DNA from: JACCZX01 sp038216465
GTDB taxonomy: Bacteria; Pseudomonadota; Gammaproteobacteria; Burkholderiales; Burkholderiaceae_F
Reading direction: 5' to 3'
Length of the DNA: 64,000 nucleotides
Assembly: GCA_038216465.1 (NCBI GenBank)
Contig: JBBQQC010000017.1
Span: 1 to 64,000 of the forward strand
Part shown: piece after piece, positions 35,582-43,880 of the stretch
Layout: every line of letters begins with the position of its first letter
Numbering within the stretch: the first letter of the stretch is position 1
Made by a program: the position numbers and the translations under genes
Notes under the pieces: model-generated
Database searches by the model: none
The model's input: only the letters and a program-made list of their open reading frames with translations
What the model was told of the DNA's origin: nothing

Positions 35582-36328
35582 GTGTTGCGGCTCATCAGCT
35601 ATCTCGCCCCAAGCATCCCCGCAGAATTCTTCGAGCTCGTGGCGAAGGTGATTTCCGAGGGCACCGGCCTCGATGTCGACCTGCAGTTCGACGAGCGGAT
35701 TTCGGGACCGTTGCCGGGCGACGCGGACCCTTTCGCGGACGGCACCGCCGATGTCGGGTTTCTTTGCAGCCCGAGCTACAAATGGCTGCGCCAGGAGCTG
35801 CACCTGCTTCCCGTGCCTGTGCCGGCAGACGTGCGCGCCAATGGCCGGGCGGTGTACTTCGGCGACGTGGTTGTGCACGATCGATCGCCGTTCTTCAAGT
35901 TCCAGGACCTGCGTGCGCATCGATGGGCCTATAACGATCGTAATTCGCGCAGCGGCTGGCTCAGCATGCTCGATCGGGTCGCTCCGCTGTCTCCGCATCA
36001 ATTCTTTTCGGAGGTCGTGCACGCCGGCTCTCACCTTGAGAGCCTGCGACTCGTAAAGACCGGACGGGTTGACGCGGCAGCGATCGACTCTCAGGTGCTG
36101 CTCAAAGAAGCGGACCGCGGCGCGGATGTACCGGCAGAGTTCAGGATCATCGAGAGCTGGGGTCCGTTCCCGATCTGGCCGATTGTCATTCGCAACGGCG
36201 TTGCGAAGCACGTGAGGATGTCTGTTCACGATGCGCTGCTTAGCGCGCACGTCGCGTTCGGTGAGCAGCTGCGGTCCTATGGTTTCGTGCGGTTTGTCGA
36301 GGCGGAGCCAGCGGCGTACGACGAGTAG
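35582..36328 (+). CDS. PhnD/SsuA-type substrate-binding fold protein without signal peptide
   Basis: This 248-residue protein opens directly with LRLISYLAPSIPAEFFELVA and has the phosphonate-type periplasmic-binding pattern, including DADPFADGTADVGFLCSPSY and LRAHRWAYNDRNSRSGWLSM. The expected signal peptide is absent and no ABC permease or ATPase is adjacent. It may therefore work in the cytoplasm as a sensor or enzyme, or the true start may be missed. The start is GTG at 35582. It lies between divergent metG and mrp. Confidence 0.75.
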   Translation: MLRLISYLAPSIPAEFFELVAKVISEGTGLDVDLQFDERISGPLPGDADPFADGTADVGFLCSPSYKWLRQELHLLPVPVPADVRANGRAVYFGDVVVHDRSPFFKFQDLRAHRWAYNDRNSRSGWLSMLDRVAPLSPHQFFSEVVHAGSHLESLRLVKTGRVDAAAIDSQVLLKEADRGADVPAEFRIIESWGPFPIWPIVIRNGVAKHVRMSVHDALLSAHVAFGEQLRSYGFVRFVEAEPAAYDE

Positions 36329-36396
36329 AAGATCCGGACGTGCTCTAGCGTCTTCCTCAGCGTGCCGATTCGATCGCGTGCATACTTCACGCATCT

Positions 36397-37482
36397 ATGG
36401 ACATCACTGTTGAACGAGCGCAAGGCGCGCTGCAAGCGGTTATCGATCCCAACACCGGCAAGGATCTGATGACGTCGCGTTCGGCGCGCAACGTGCGCGT
36501 CGACGGCAGCAACGTCAGCGTCGACGTCGAGCTCGGCTATCCGGCGGCGAGCCAGATCGAGCCGATTCGAAGCGCGGTGATCGATGCGCTGAAAGCGGCG
36601 GGTGCAGCCGACGTCAGCGCCAACGTGACGATGAAGATCGTTGCGCACACCGTGCAGCGCGGGCTGAAGGTGATGCCGAATATCAAGAACATCGTCGCGG
36701 TGGCGTCGGGCAAAGGCGGCGTCGGCAAGAGTACGGTCGCTGCCAATTTGGCGCTCGCCCTCGCGGCCGAGGGGGCGCAGGTCGGCGTGCTCGACGCCGA
36801 CATCTATGGGCCGAGCCAGCCGACGATGCTCGGCATCAAAGGGCGCCCGGTGACCGTCGACAACCGCACCCTCGAGCCGATGGAGAACCATGGCTTGCAG
36901 ATGAGCTCGATCGGTTTGTTGATCGATGCCGATCAGCCGATGGTGTGGCGCGGCCCGATGGTGACTCAAGCGCTGCAGCAGCTGCTGACGCAGACTAACT
37001 GGCGCGATCTCGACTATCTGGTGGTTGACATGCCGCCCGGTACCGGCGACATTCAGTTGACGCTGTCGCAGCAGGTGCCGGTGACCGGCGTGGTGATCGT
37101 CACAACGCCGCAGGACATCGCACTGATGGATGCGAAAAAAGGCTTGAAAATGTTCGAGAAGGTCGGCGTCCCGATCCTTGGAATCATCGAGAACATGGCG
37201 GTGCACGTGTGCAGCCAGTGCGGCCACGCCGAACATATTTTCGGTTCCGAAGGTGGCCAGAAAATGGCGCGCGAATATGGCGTGGACTTTCTCGGCAGTC
37301 TGCCGCTCGACATCCGAATCCGCGAACAGGCCGATTCGGGCCGGCCGACCGTCATCGCCGAGCCGGACAGTGCAATTGCGCAGAGCTACAGGGAAATTGC
37401 GCGGAAGGTTGCGGTGCGCATCGCCGAAAAAGCGAAAGACATGTCGCTGAAGATGCCGACCATCAAGGTGTCGAATACCTGA
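36397..37482 (+). CDS. Iron-sulfur cluster carrier Mrp/ApbC
   Basis: The 361-residue protein combines an N-terminal MIP18/DUF59 domain (residues 1-90) with a ParA-like ATPase. The deviant Walker A is VASGKGGVGKSTVAANLA at about residue 105, and D-M-P-P-G-T-G-D follows. The C-x2-C pair in HVCSQCGHAEHIF binds a bridging Fe-S cluster. It assembles and delivers Fe-S clusters to target enzymes in the cytoplasm. The small lipoprotein gene starts 16 bp downstream. Confidence 0.96.
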   Translation: MDITVERAQGALQAVIDPNTGKDLMTSRSARNVRVDGSNVSVDVELGYPAASQIEPIRSAVIDALKAAGAADVSANVTMKIVAHTVQRGLKVMPNIKNIVAVASGKGGVGKSTVAANLALALAAEGAQVGVLDADIYGPSQPTMLGIKGRPVTVDNRTLEPMENHGLQMSSIGLLIDADQPMVWRGPMVTQALQQLLTQTNWRDLDYLVVDMPPGTGDIQLTLSQQVPVTGVVIVTTPQDIALMDAKKGLKMFEKVGVPILGIIENMAVHVCSQCGHAEHIFGSEGGQKMAREYGVDFLGSLPLDIRIREQADSGRPTVIAEPDSAIAQSYREIARKVAVRIAEKAKDMSLKMPTIKVSNT

Positions 37483-37498
37483 CTGCGTAGAGCGCGCG

Positions 37499-37870
37499 AT
37501 GGTTCGCCGACGTTCTTCGACACAAATCACGTTGGTGCTGCTCGGCACCGTGACGCTGGTCGGTTGCAGTCAGCAGGCTGCACCCACCGCGCGTGACCAG
37601 TATGCCTCGATGGAAGATTGTGCTGCCGACTGGGGTCGTCCCGAGCGTTGCGAGCGCGTGCAAAGCTCCGGCCATCCGGGCGGGTTCTTCTTCTGGGGTC
37701 CGCCCTATGCATTCAGTGGCCGCACCAACGCGTTGAACGATGCGCGGCGCAGCGCGAATCCGAGTTTCGCGGACACGACGCGCCAGGGGCGCGCGATCGG
37801 CTCGTCGACGACGCCTACTTCGCGCGGCGGCTTCGGATCGTCGTCGCATTCGTACTCGTCCGGCGGCTGA
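37499..37870 (+). CDS. YgiB-like (DUF1190-type) small lipoprotein
   Basis: The 123-residue protein has a lipoprotein signal (T-L-V-G-C, Cys about residue 23). A short Cys-containing domain with D-Q-Y-A-S-M-E-D-C and R-P-E-R-C-E-R-V follows, and then a Gly/Ser-rich tail. The Y-x2-x-D-C pattern and the position directly before a YgiC-type ligase and a DUF350 protein match the ygiB-ygiC arrangement of enterobacteria. The function of YgiB is unknown. The stop overlaps the next start (TGATG), so translation is coupled. Confidence 0.7.
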   Translation: MVRRRSSTQITLVLLGTVTLVGCSQQAAPTARDQYASMEDCAADWGRPERCERVQSSGHPGGFFFWGPPYAFSGRTNALNDARRSANPSFADTTRQGRAIGSSTTPTSRGGFGSSSHSYSSGG

Positions 37871-39009
37871 TGCAGCGCAAGCTTCTGGCGCCGCGACCCA
37901 ACTGGCAGCAGGACATGGAGTCGATCGGCTTTCACTACCACTCGATCGACGGCACCTACTGGGACGAGTCGCGCTGCTACGTGTTCAGCGAGGCGGAAAT
38001 CAACGCGTTGGAAGCGGCGACGGCGGAACTGCACGAGATGACGCTGAACGCGGCGCAGCAGGTCATCGGCAGTCAGCGCTTCGCCGAGTTTGCGATACCC
38101 GATGAGTGGGTGCCAGCGATCGAGCGCAGTTGGAGCGCCAGTCGCGCCGATCGGCCCGAAGGCTTTACGCTGTTCGGCCGAATGGATCTGTCGTATGACG
38201 GAGGGTCACCGCCGAAGCTGCTCGAGTACAACGCCGACACTCCAACCGCATGTCTTGAAGCGAGTGTCGCGCAATGGCAGTGGCTGCAGAGCGCACGGCC
38301 CGACGCTGATCAGTTCAACTCGCTGCACGAGCAGCTGATCGCAGCCTGGAAGTTGCTCCGCGCTCGATCGAAGGTGTCGCGCCTGCACTTCACCGCTGTC
38401 GCCGACAGTCAGGAAGACTGGGGCAATCTCGACTATCTGCGCGACACCGCGATCCAGGCCGGATGGCAAGCGCTCGCGCTCCCGATCGAGCGCATTGGCT
38501 GGAACGGCAAGCATTTCGTCGATGAATTCAACGTGCCGATCGAGGCGCTGGTCAAACTGTATCCCTGGGAGTGGCTGGTGCGCGAGGAGTTTGGTCCAGC
38601 GCTGCTCGCCGGCACGGCACAGGTGATCGAGCCGGCGTGGAAGATGTTGTTATCGAACAAGGCGATTCTGGTCGTGCTGTGGGAGTTGTATCCGGATCAT
38701 CCGAATCTGCTGCCGGCGTACTACGAGCCGTCGGCGCTGGGGTCGCACTACGTGAAAAAGCCTAAGCTCGCGCGTGAAGGCGCGAACGTTTCGATGATCG
38801 ACGGTGCGATGGTGGAAACGACCGAAGGCAGTTACGGCGCCGAGGGATTCGTGTACCAGGCGGTTGCACCGCTGCCGAAGTTCGGCAGCGACTATGCATT
38901 GATCGGCTCGTGGGTGGTCGGCGACAAGCCCGCCGGCATCGGCATTCGTGAAGACGCGTCGCCGATCACGCGCAACACAAGCCGCTTCGTGCCGCACTAT
39001 TTCGAATGA
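37870..39009 (+). CDS. Glutathionylspermidine synthase-like ATP-grasp ligase (YgiC/YjfC family)
   Basis: The 379-residue protein corresponds to the synthetase half of glutathionylspermidine synthase, without the N-terminal amidase. Family segments include NWQQDMESIGFHYHSIDGTY, LFGRMDLSYDG, KLLEYNADTPTACLEASVAQ and YPWEWLVREEFGP. The C-terminus carries IGIREDASPITRNTSRFVPH. YgiC/YjfC proteins have the ATP-grasp fold but are thought to ligate some substrate other than glutathione and spermidine. The ATG at 37870 overlaps the upstream stop. The longer open frame upstream is a shadow of the lipoprotein gene. Confidence 0.92.
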   Translation: MQRKLLAPRPNWQQDMESIGFHYHSIDGTYWDESRCYVFSEAEINALEAATAELHEMTLNAAQQVIGSQRFAEFAIPDEWVPAIERSWSASRADRPEGFTLFGRMDLSYDGGSPPKLLEYNADTPTACLEASVAQWQWLQSARPDADQFNSLHEQLIAAWKLLRARSKVSRLHFTAVADSQEDWGNLDYLRDTAIQAGWQALALPIERIGWNGKHFVDEFNVPIEALVKLYPWEWLVREEFGPALLAGTAQVIEPAWKMLLSNKAILVVLWELYPDHPNLLPAYYEPSALGSHYVKKPKLAREGANVSMIDGAMVETTEGSYGAEGFVYQAVAPLPKFGSDYALIGSWVVGDKPAGIGIREDASPITRNTSRFVPHYFE

Positions 39010-39032
39010 ACGAGACGACAAGGAGAGTCGCA

Positions 39033-39446
39033 ATGGGAGACACCGCGTTCGAAACACTGGCCGGTCTGCCGTACTTCGCGGCGTTCTTTGGCATATCGCT
39101 GCTGTTGCTGACGATATGCCTGGTGATTTACGTCTGGATTACTCCGTACCCGGAGATTCGTCTGATTCGTGAAGGCAACTCCGCTGCCGCCGCCAGCCTC
39201 GGCGGCGTGATGCTCGGCTTTGCGCTGCCACTGGCGAGCGTGGTCGCGCACAGCGTGTCGCTGCTCGACATGCTGCTTTGGTCGGCGGTCGCGTTGATCG
39301 TGCAATTGGTCGCGTATGCACTGGTGCGGCTGATGGTGCCTTCGGTAGCGCAGCAGATGCGCGACGGCCAGGTGTCGTGTGGAATCTTTCTGGGTGCCGT
39401 TGCGATCGCGCTCGGGATTCTGAATGCGGCATCGATGACGTACTAA
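39033..39446 (+). CDS. DUF350 family membrane protein
   Basis: This 137-residue protein has four hydrophobic helices (PYFAAFFGISLLLLTICLVI; SLGGVMLGFALPLASVVAHS; LLWSAVALIVQLVAYALVRL; GIFLGAVAIALGILNA). The charged I-R-E-G-N-S-A-A-A segment between helices 1 and 2 is typical of DUF350 proteins. In E. coli yjfL and related genes sit beside YgiC-like ligases. The ATG at 39033 is preferred because AAGGAG lies 7 bases before it; an ATG at 39006 overlaps the previous stop. The function is unknown. Confidence 0.88.
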   Translation: MGDTAFETLAGLPYFAAFFGISLLLLTICLVIYVWITPYPEIRLIREGNSAAAASLGGVMLGFALPLASVVAHSVSLLDMLLWSAVALIVQLVAYALVRLMVPSVAQQMRDGQVSCGIFLGAVAIALGILNAASMTY

Positions 39447-39514
39447 CGATTGGCGAACGCTGCGCCTTTGCCCCCGTCCGGCGACCACAGTCGTGGCGTC
39501 AATACAATCGGCGC

Positions 39515-41137
39515 ATGCAGGCGCCACTAACCGGACCCGAAGTTGTAGCTGCTGACGCTGTTTCATCGCCGTGGGCGCCGCTGCGCCGGCCTGTATTTCG
39601 GCTGCTGTGGGGCACCTGGCTGACTGCGAACATCTGCATGTGGATGAACGAGGTCGCGTCGGCCTGGCTGATGACGACGCTGACCACGTCGCCGGCGATG
39701 GTTGCGCTTGTACAGTCGGCGTCGGTGCTGCCGGTCGTGCTGTTCGGGTTGCCGAGCGGTGCGCTGGCCGACATTCTGAATCGGCGGCGCTGGTTCATGT
39801 TCACGCAATTCTGGGTCGCCGCCAACGCGGTGCTGCTGTGCGTTGCGGTCGCTGCCGACTGGATGTCGGCGCCGCTGCTGCTGGCGTTGACCTTCGGCAA
39901 CGGCATCGGACTGGCAATGCGCTGGCCGGTTTACGCAGCAATAATTCCGGAGCTGGTGCCGCGTGCGGAACTGCCGACTGCGATCGCGCTGAACGGTATC
40001 GCGATGAACACGTCGCGCATCATCGGGCCGGTCGTCGCGGGTGCGCTGATCGCGAGCCTTGGCACGAGCTATGTGTTCCTGCTCAACGCGGCCCTGTCGC
40101 TGGCGGCGGGCCTGGTGGTCATGCGCTGGCGGCTGGAGCCCAAAGCGAGCGTGCTGCCCGGCGAACGATTCTTCGGTGCGATGCGCGTCGGTTTTCAGTA
40201 CGTCGCGCAGTCGCGCTTGATGCGCTCGGTACTGCTGCGGATTGCTATCTTCTTCCTGCAGTCGACGGCGCTGTTGGCGTTACTGCCGCTGGTGGCCAGG
40301 CGCATGCCTGGGGGCAACGCGTGGACCTATACATTTCTGCTCGCATCGCTGGGAATCGGCGCGATCGCTACGGCATTCTTGCTGCCGCGCCTGCGCGTGC
40401 TGATCACGCGCGATCGATTGCTGCGTGATGGCACGCTGCTGCAAGCCTTTGCGATGGTGTCAGCCGGCTTCGCGCCCAACGTGTGGGTTGCAATGCCGCC
40501 GATGATGCTGGCCGGCGCGGCGTGGCTGGGTGTCGTCAACTCGCTGACGGTGCAATCGCAGCTTGCGTTACCCGACTGGGTGCGCGCGCGGGGCATGTCG
40601 CTTTACATGATGACGATGATGGCCGCCACCTCGGCCAGTGCCGCCGTCTGGGGACAGGTGGCGAGCTTGATCGACGTACCCTTGACTCTGTCCGCGGCGG
40701 CCGCCACCGGCATGGCGCTGTTGCTGGTGGTGACGCGCCTGCATGTCGTGCCGGGTGAAGAGCGAGACCTGACACCGGCGCGTATCCTGAAAGAGCCGAT
40801 ACCGGCATTCCCGGTCGAACACCAAATGGGACCGGTGATGGTGACGGTCGACTACCGGATCGATCCCGCGCGTGCCAGTGAGTTCGCCGCTGTGATGCGT
40901 GAAACCCGCCGCACCCGATTGCAGATGGGCGCTCTGTCGTGGGGCTTGTTTCAAGACACGAACGAGCCGGGCCATTACATTGAGTATTACCTCGACGAGT
41001 CGTGGGCAGATCATCTGCGGCGGTTCGATCGGTTTACCGCGGCCGACGCCGATTTGCGCGAGCGCAGATATGCGTTTCAGGTCGGCGCCGAGCCGCCTAA
41101 GGTGACGCGTTACATCGCCGAGTCACTCGAAGGGTAA
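39515..41137 (+). CDS. MFS exporter (MFS_3 type) with C-terminal ABM-like domain
   Basis: The 540-residue protein has an N-terminal major-facilitator domain of about 410 residues with 10-12 helices and the loop signature GLPSGALADILNRRRWFMFT. The last ~110 residues form a soluble ferredoxin-like segment with VTVDYRIDPARASEFAAVMR and GLFQDTNEPGHYIEYYLDE, similar to antibiotic-biosynthesis monooxygenase or NIPSNAP folds. Such fusions occur in the MFS_3/'transmembrane secretion effector' group, related to enterobactin exporters. The substrate is unknown. The ATG at 39515 is chosen over upstream codons that overlap the DUF350 gene. Confidence 0.88.
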   Translation: MQAPLTGPEVVAADAVSSPWAPLRRPVFRLLWGTWLTANICMWMNEVASAWLMTTLTTSPAMVALVQSASVLPVVLFGLPSGALADILNRRRWFMFTQFWVAANAVLLCVAVAADWMSAPLLLALTFGNGIGLAMRWPVYAAIIPELVPRAELPTAIALNGIAMNTSRIIGPVVAGALIASLGTSYVFLLNAALSLAAGLVVMRWRLEPKASVLPGERFFGAMRVGFQYVAQSRLMRSVLLRIAIFFLQSTALLALLPLVARRMPGGNAWTYTFLLASLGIGAIATAFLLPRLRVLITRDRLLRDGTLLQAFAMVSAGFAPNVWVAMPPMMLAGAAWLGVVNSLTVQSQLALPDWVRARGMSLYMMTMMAATSASAAVWGQVASLIDVPLTLSAAAATGMALLLVVTRLHVVPGEERDLTPARILKEPIPAFPVEHQMGPVMVTVDYRIDPARASEFAAVMRETRRTRLQMGALSWGLFQDTNEPGHYIEYYLDESWADHLRRFDRFTAADADLRERRYAFQVGAEPPKVTRYIAESLEG

Positions 41138-41153
41138 ATACAGCGGAGGCAAG

Positions 41154-41684
41154 ATGCGGATCGAACCCTGGACGCCCGCGCGCGCAGCGCGCGATGCGCA
41201 GCTAGTCGCAGCGATCGAGGCGCGACGCGGTGGCGCGCTCTACAACCTCGATCGCATGCTGCTGTGGTCGGAGCCGCTCGCGCGCGGATGGAACGTCTAT
41301 CTGCGGGCGTTGCGGCAGGAGATTTCGCTGTCGCCCCTTCTGCGCGAGCTTGCGATCTGCGTCGTGGCGCGGCTGACCGGCGCCGACTATGAGTACTACC
41401 ACCACGCGCCGGAGCTGCGGAAAGCCGGCGCCACCGAAGCACAACTGGCGGCGCTCGAGGATCCGGACGCGGCATCGATGGGCGCTCAATTCGACGAGCT
41501 GCAGCGCGCCGTGATCCGTTTTGCGATTGCCAGCACGAGGCACGTGCAGATTGAGGAGGTGCTGTTCGTTGCGTTGAAGCAGCACCTGTCACCGACCGAG
41601 CTGGTCGAACTGGTCGCGGTTACCGCCGCCTACAACATGGTCGCGCGATTCCTGGTTGCGCTGCAGGTTACGCCTGAGACGTAG
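41154..41684 (+). CDS. Carboxymuconolactone decarboxylase (CMD) family protein
   Basis: This 176-residue, all-helical protein has the CMD core LSPLLRELAICVVARLTGAD, then Y-E-Y-Y-H-H-A-P-E-L-R-K-A-G and LVELVAVTAAYNMVARFLVA. The C-x2-C redox pair of AhpD-type members is missing, as in the gamma-carboxymuconolactone decarboxylase-like branch. The reaction is not assignable. It begins 16 bp after the MFS gene, with GGAGG before the ATG, so it may be co-transcribed with it. Confidence 0.87.
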   Translation: MRIEPWTPARAARDAQLVAAIEARRGGALYNLDRMLLWSEPLARGWNVYLRALRQEISLSPLLRELAICVVARLTGADYEYYHHAPELRKAGATEAQLAALEDPDAASMGAQFDELQRAVIRFAIASTRHVQIEEVLFVALKQHLSPTELVELVAVTAAYNMVARFLVALQVTPET

Positions 41685-41693
41685 ACAGGAAGC

Positions 41694-42665
41694 TCAATTA
41701 CCGGCGGTGATGCGGTTCTGCTTGACGATCTTGGACCAGCGGTCCAGTTCCTTTTGCATGAACGACTTGAACTCCGCTGGCCCCTGACCGGTGACGGTCA
41801 TGCCTTGCGCAGCCAGCCGCTCGGCGACGGCCGGGTCTTTCAACGCTTTTTGTACCTCGGCATTCATCCGGTTCACCAGATCAGGCGGCGTTTTCGCCGG
41901 CGCGATCACGCCCCAGTAAGCGAGCGCCTCGAAATTCTTGATGCCAGTCTCTGCCAGCGTTGGCGTGTCGGGCAGGCTCGGATGGCGCTGCGCGCCGGTC
42001 ACTGCTATCGGCCTGACTGTGCCGGCCTTCACGTGCGGCAGCACCAGGAATACGGTGCCGATGGCAAGCGGCACGTGGCCGGCGATCGTGTCGTTCATCA
42101 GTGGGCCACCGCCGCGGAACGGCACGTGCGTCCAGGCCCAGCTCGCCTGCTGGCCCGCCTGAATCATCGCCAGGTGACCTAGGCTGCCGGTGCCGATCGA
42201 GCCGATCACGATGCCGTTGATCGTGCGCGCATCGGCGCTGACATCGGATATCTTCATGTACTTCGATTTTGCCGACGCCACCAGCGCCATCGGCGAAGTT
42301 CCGATCAGCGTCACGTGCTCCAGGTCTTTTATCGTGTCGTAAGAAATGTTCGGTATCAGGCTGGCGTTGGTGCCGTGTGTGTCGAACACGACGCCGAACG
42401 TGTAGCCGTCAGGCGCCGCCTTGGCGACCGCATTGGTGCCAATAGAGCCCGAGGCGCCGCCGATGTTCTCGACAATCACACTTTGGCCGAGCTGCTTCGT
42501 CAACGACTGCGCCAGAATGCGTGCTACCTGGTCGACCGAGCCGCCCGGCGGAAAAACAGAGATCAACCGCACCGGCCGGGTCGGCCACGTTTGAGCGATG
42601 CCCGGATGGATAGCAGCAATGGAAAGCAAGCCGGCGGCGACGGCGAGCGAGCGAGCAAGTGTCAT
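41694..42665 (-). CDS. Bug/TctC family tripartite tricarboxylate-type solute-binding protein
   Basis: This periplasmic protein of 323 residues has a signal peptide (cleavage near G-I-A-Q-T, residue 25). The Bug signature follows: WPTRPVRLISVFPPGGSVDQ near the mature start and APDGYTFGVVFDTHGTN. Bug proteins bind small carboxylates for TTT transporters. No tctA or tctB gene is close, which is usual for the many orphan Bugs of Burkholderiales. An AAGGAG site precedes the ATG at 42665. The PLP enzyme gene ends 17 bp upstream on the same strand. Confidence 0.93.
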   Translation of the reverse strand: MTLARSLAVAAGLLSIAAIHPGIAQTWPTRPVRLISVFPPGGSVDQVARILAQSLTKQLGQSVIVENIGGASGSIGTNAVAKAAPDGYTFGVVFDTHGTNASLIPNISYDTIKDLEHVTLIGTSPMALVASAKSKYMKISDVSADARTINGIVIGSIGTGSLGHLAMIQAGQQASWAWTHVPFRGGGPLMNDTIAGHVPLAIGTVFLVLPHVKAGTVRPIAVTGAQRHPSLPDTPTLAETGIKNFEALAYWGVIAPAKTPPDLVNRMNAEVQKALKDPAVAERLAAQGMTVTGQGPAEFKSFMQKELDRWSKIVKQNRITAGN

Positions 42666-42682
42666 CGCAAAGGTCTCCTTGT

Positions 42683-43819
42683 CTAGAAAATAGCGCCGCG
42701 CGCTTCGATTGGCCATACGGACTCGACGCGCTCGTGGCGGACAGCGACGACCCAATCGTGCAGATTAACGGTCGGGTCGATGTGTCCGGGAATTAAATGG
42801 GTCTTGTCGCCGAGTGCCAGATCGGGACCGGCGCCGTTGCGCTGTAGCACCGTGTGCTCGTCCGACACGCCGCGTACTTGCCACCCAGCGAGCGCCGGCA
42901 CCGGCGGCCCTGAGTCGACCGAGAAACTCTTTAGGCCGGCGTCGAGTGTGGCGCGATCGGACAACGCATCGCGGCGCCGGCTCATCACCGTGCACAGGAT
43001 CGTCAACGATTGTTCGAACACCGGCCATCCCGGCTCTGGATCGTTCTTCGCGTAGTCGGCGTCCATCATCACGTACGAGCCCGGTTGAATCTCGTTGTAC
43101 ACGCCGCTCGTTGCTTCAAGCATGAAGGTACCGGTGCCGGCGCCGGTGATCACTTCGCACGGCAATCCCGCCGCGATCAGCGCGCGGCGCGCAGACTGCG
43201 CCAGCTGCACTGCGGACGAAATCGCGTTGCGCCGCTCGGCCACGCTGCGCAGGTGCTGTGCGCTGCCGAAGTACGCGTGCAAACCACGCAGCGACAGGTT
43301 CGGCTGCGCGGCAATCGCACGTCCGAGTGCGACGACCGCGTTGAGGTCAGCAACTCCGGCACGATCGTGGCCAACGTCGAGCTCGATGTACGCGTCGAGT
43401 TGCGCTCCCGCTTGCTCGCACGCGTGCGCAAGTTGCATCACGGCGCGCGCATCATCGACGCACACGCCGACCGTCGCTGCCGGATAGCGCGCCGCCAACT
43501 GAGCCAGCTGCAACGTCTTGCGGTCGCCGACGACCTCGTTGCTGATCAGCACGTTGCCGATGCCGGCCGCTAAAAACGGCTCCGCCTCCGAAGCTTTCTG
43601 ACAGCAGATGCCGATCGCGCCCGCGGCGATTTGCCGGCGCGCGATTTCGACACACTTGTGGCTCTTCGCGTGCGGGCGTACGCGCACGTTGCGGCCGCTA
43701 ACTGCGCGCATCAGCCGTGCAAGGTTGGCCTCGAACTTGTCCAGATCGAGTATCAATGCCGGCGTGTCGACGGCGGAGACCAGTTCTCCGCCGCGCGCCG
43801 GAACCCAGGGCTGGCTCAT
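42683..43819 (-). CDS. D-threonine aldolase-like / DSD1-family PLP enzyme
   Basis: The 378-residue fold-type III PLP enzyme has the cofactor lysine in V-R-P-H-A-K-S-H-K (Lys52). Its C-terminal metal-site block reads P-G-H-I-D-P-T-V-N-L-H-D. Known relatives are bacterial D-threonine aldolase, which uses a His/Asp metal pair, and eukaryotic-type D-serine dehydratase, which uses His/Cys. The H-x-D arrangement here favours the aldolase type, cleaving D-3-hydroxy amino acids to glycine and an aldehyde. The start at 43819 is chosen over an open frame to 43930. A Bug binding protein follows, so imported substrate is conceivable but unproven. Confidence 0.87.
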   Translation of the reverse strand: MSQPWVPARGGELVSAVDTPALILDLDKFEANLARLMRAVSGRNVRVRPHAKSHKCVEIARRQIAAGAIGICCQKASEAEPFLAAGIGNVLISNEVVGDRKTLQLAQLAARYPAATVGVCVDDARAVMQLAHACEQAGAQLDAYIELDVGHDRAGVADLNAVVALGRAIAAQPNLSLRGLHAYFGSAQHLRSVAERRNAISSAVQLAQSARRALIAAGLPCEVITGAGTGTFMLEATSGVYNEIQPGSYVMMDADYAKNDPEPGWPVFEQSLTILCTVMSRRRDALSDRATLDAGLKSFSVDSGPPVPALAGWQVRGVSDEHTVLQRNGAGPDLALGDKTHLIPGHIDPTVNLHDWVVAVRHERVESVWPIEARGAIF

Positions 43820-43880
43820 CGCCGGCAGTCTAACGACTGCGCCCGTAGAATCGCGCGTCTTCTGTGCAGATTCCATCATC

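Noticed and set aside
36277..37548. A 423-codon open frame antisense to mrp
   Set aside because: Shadow of mrp. The composition is His/Arg/Asp-rich with no motif, and it also overlaps the ends of neighbouring genes.
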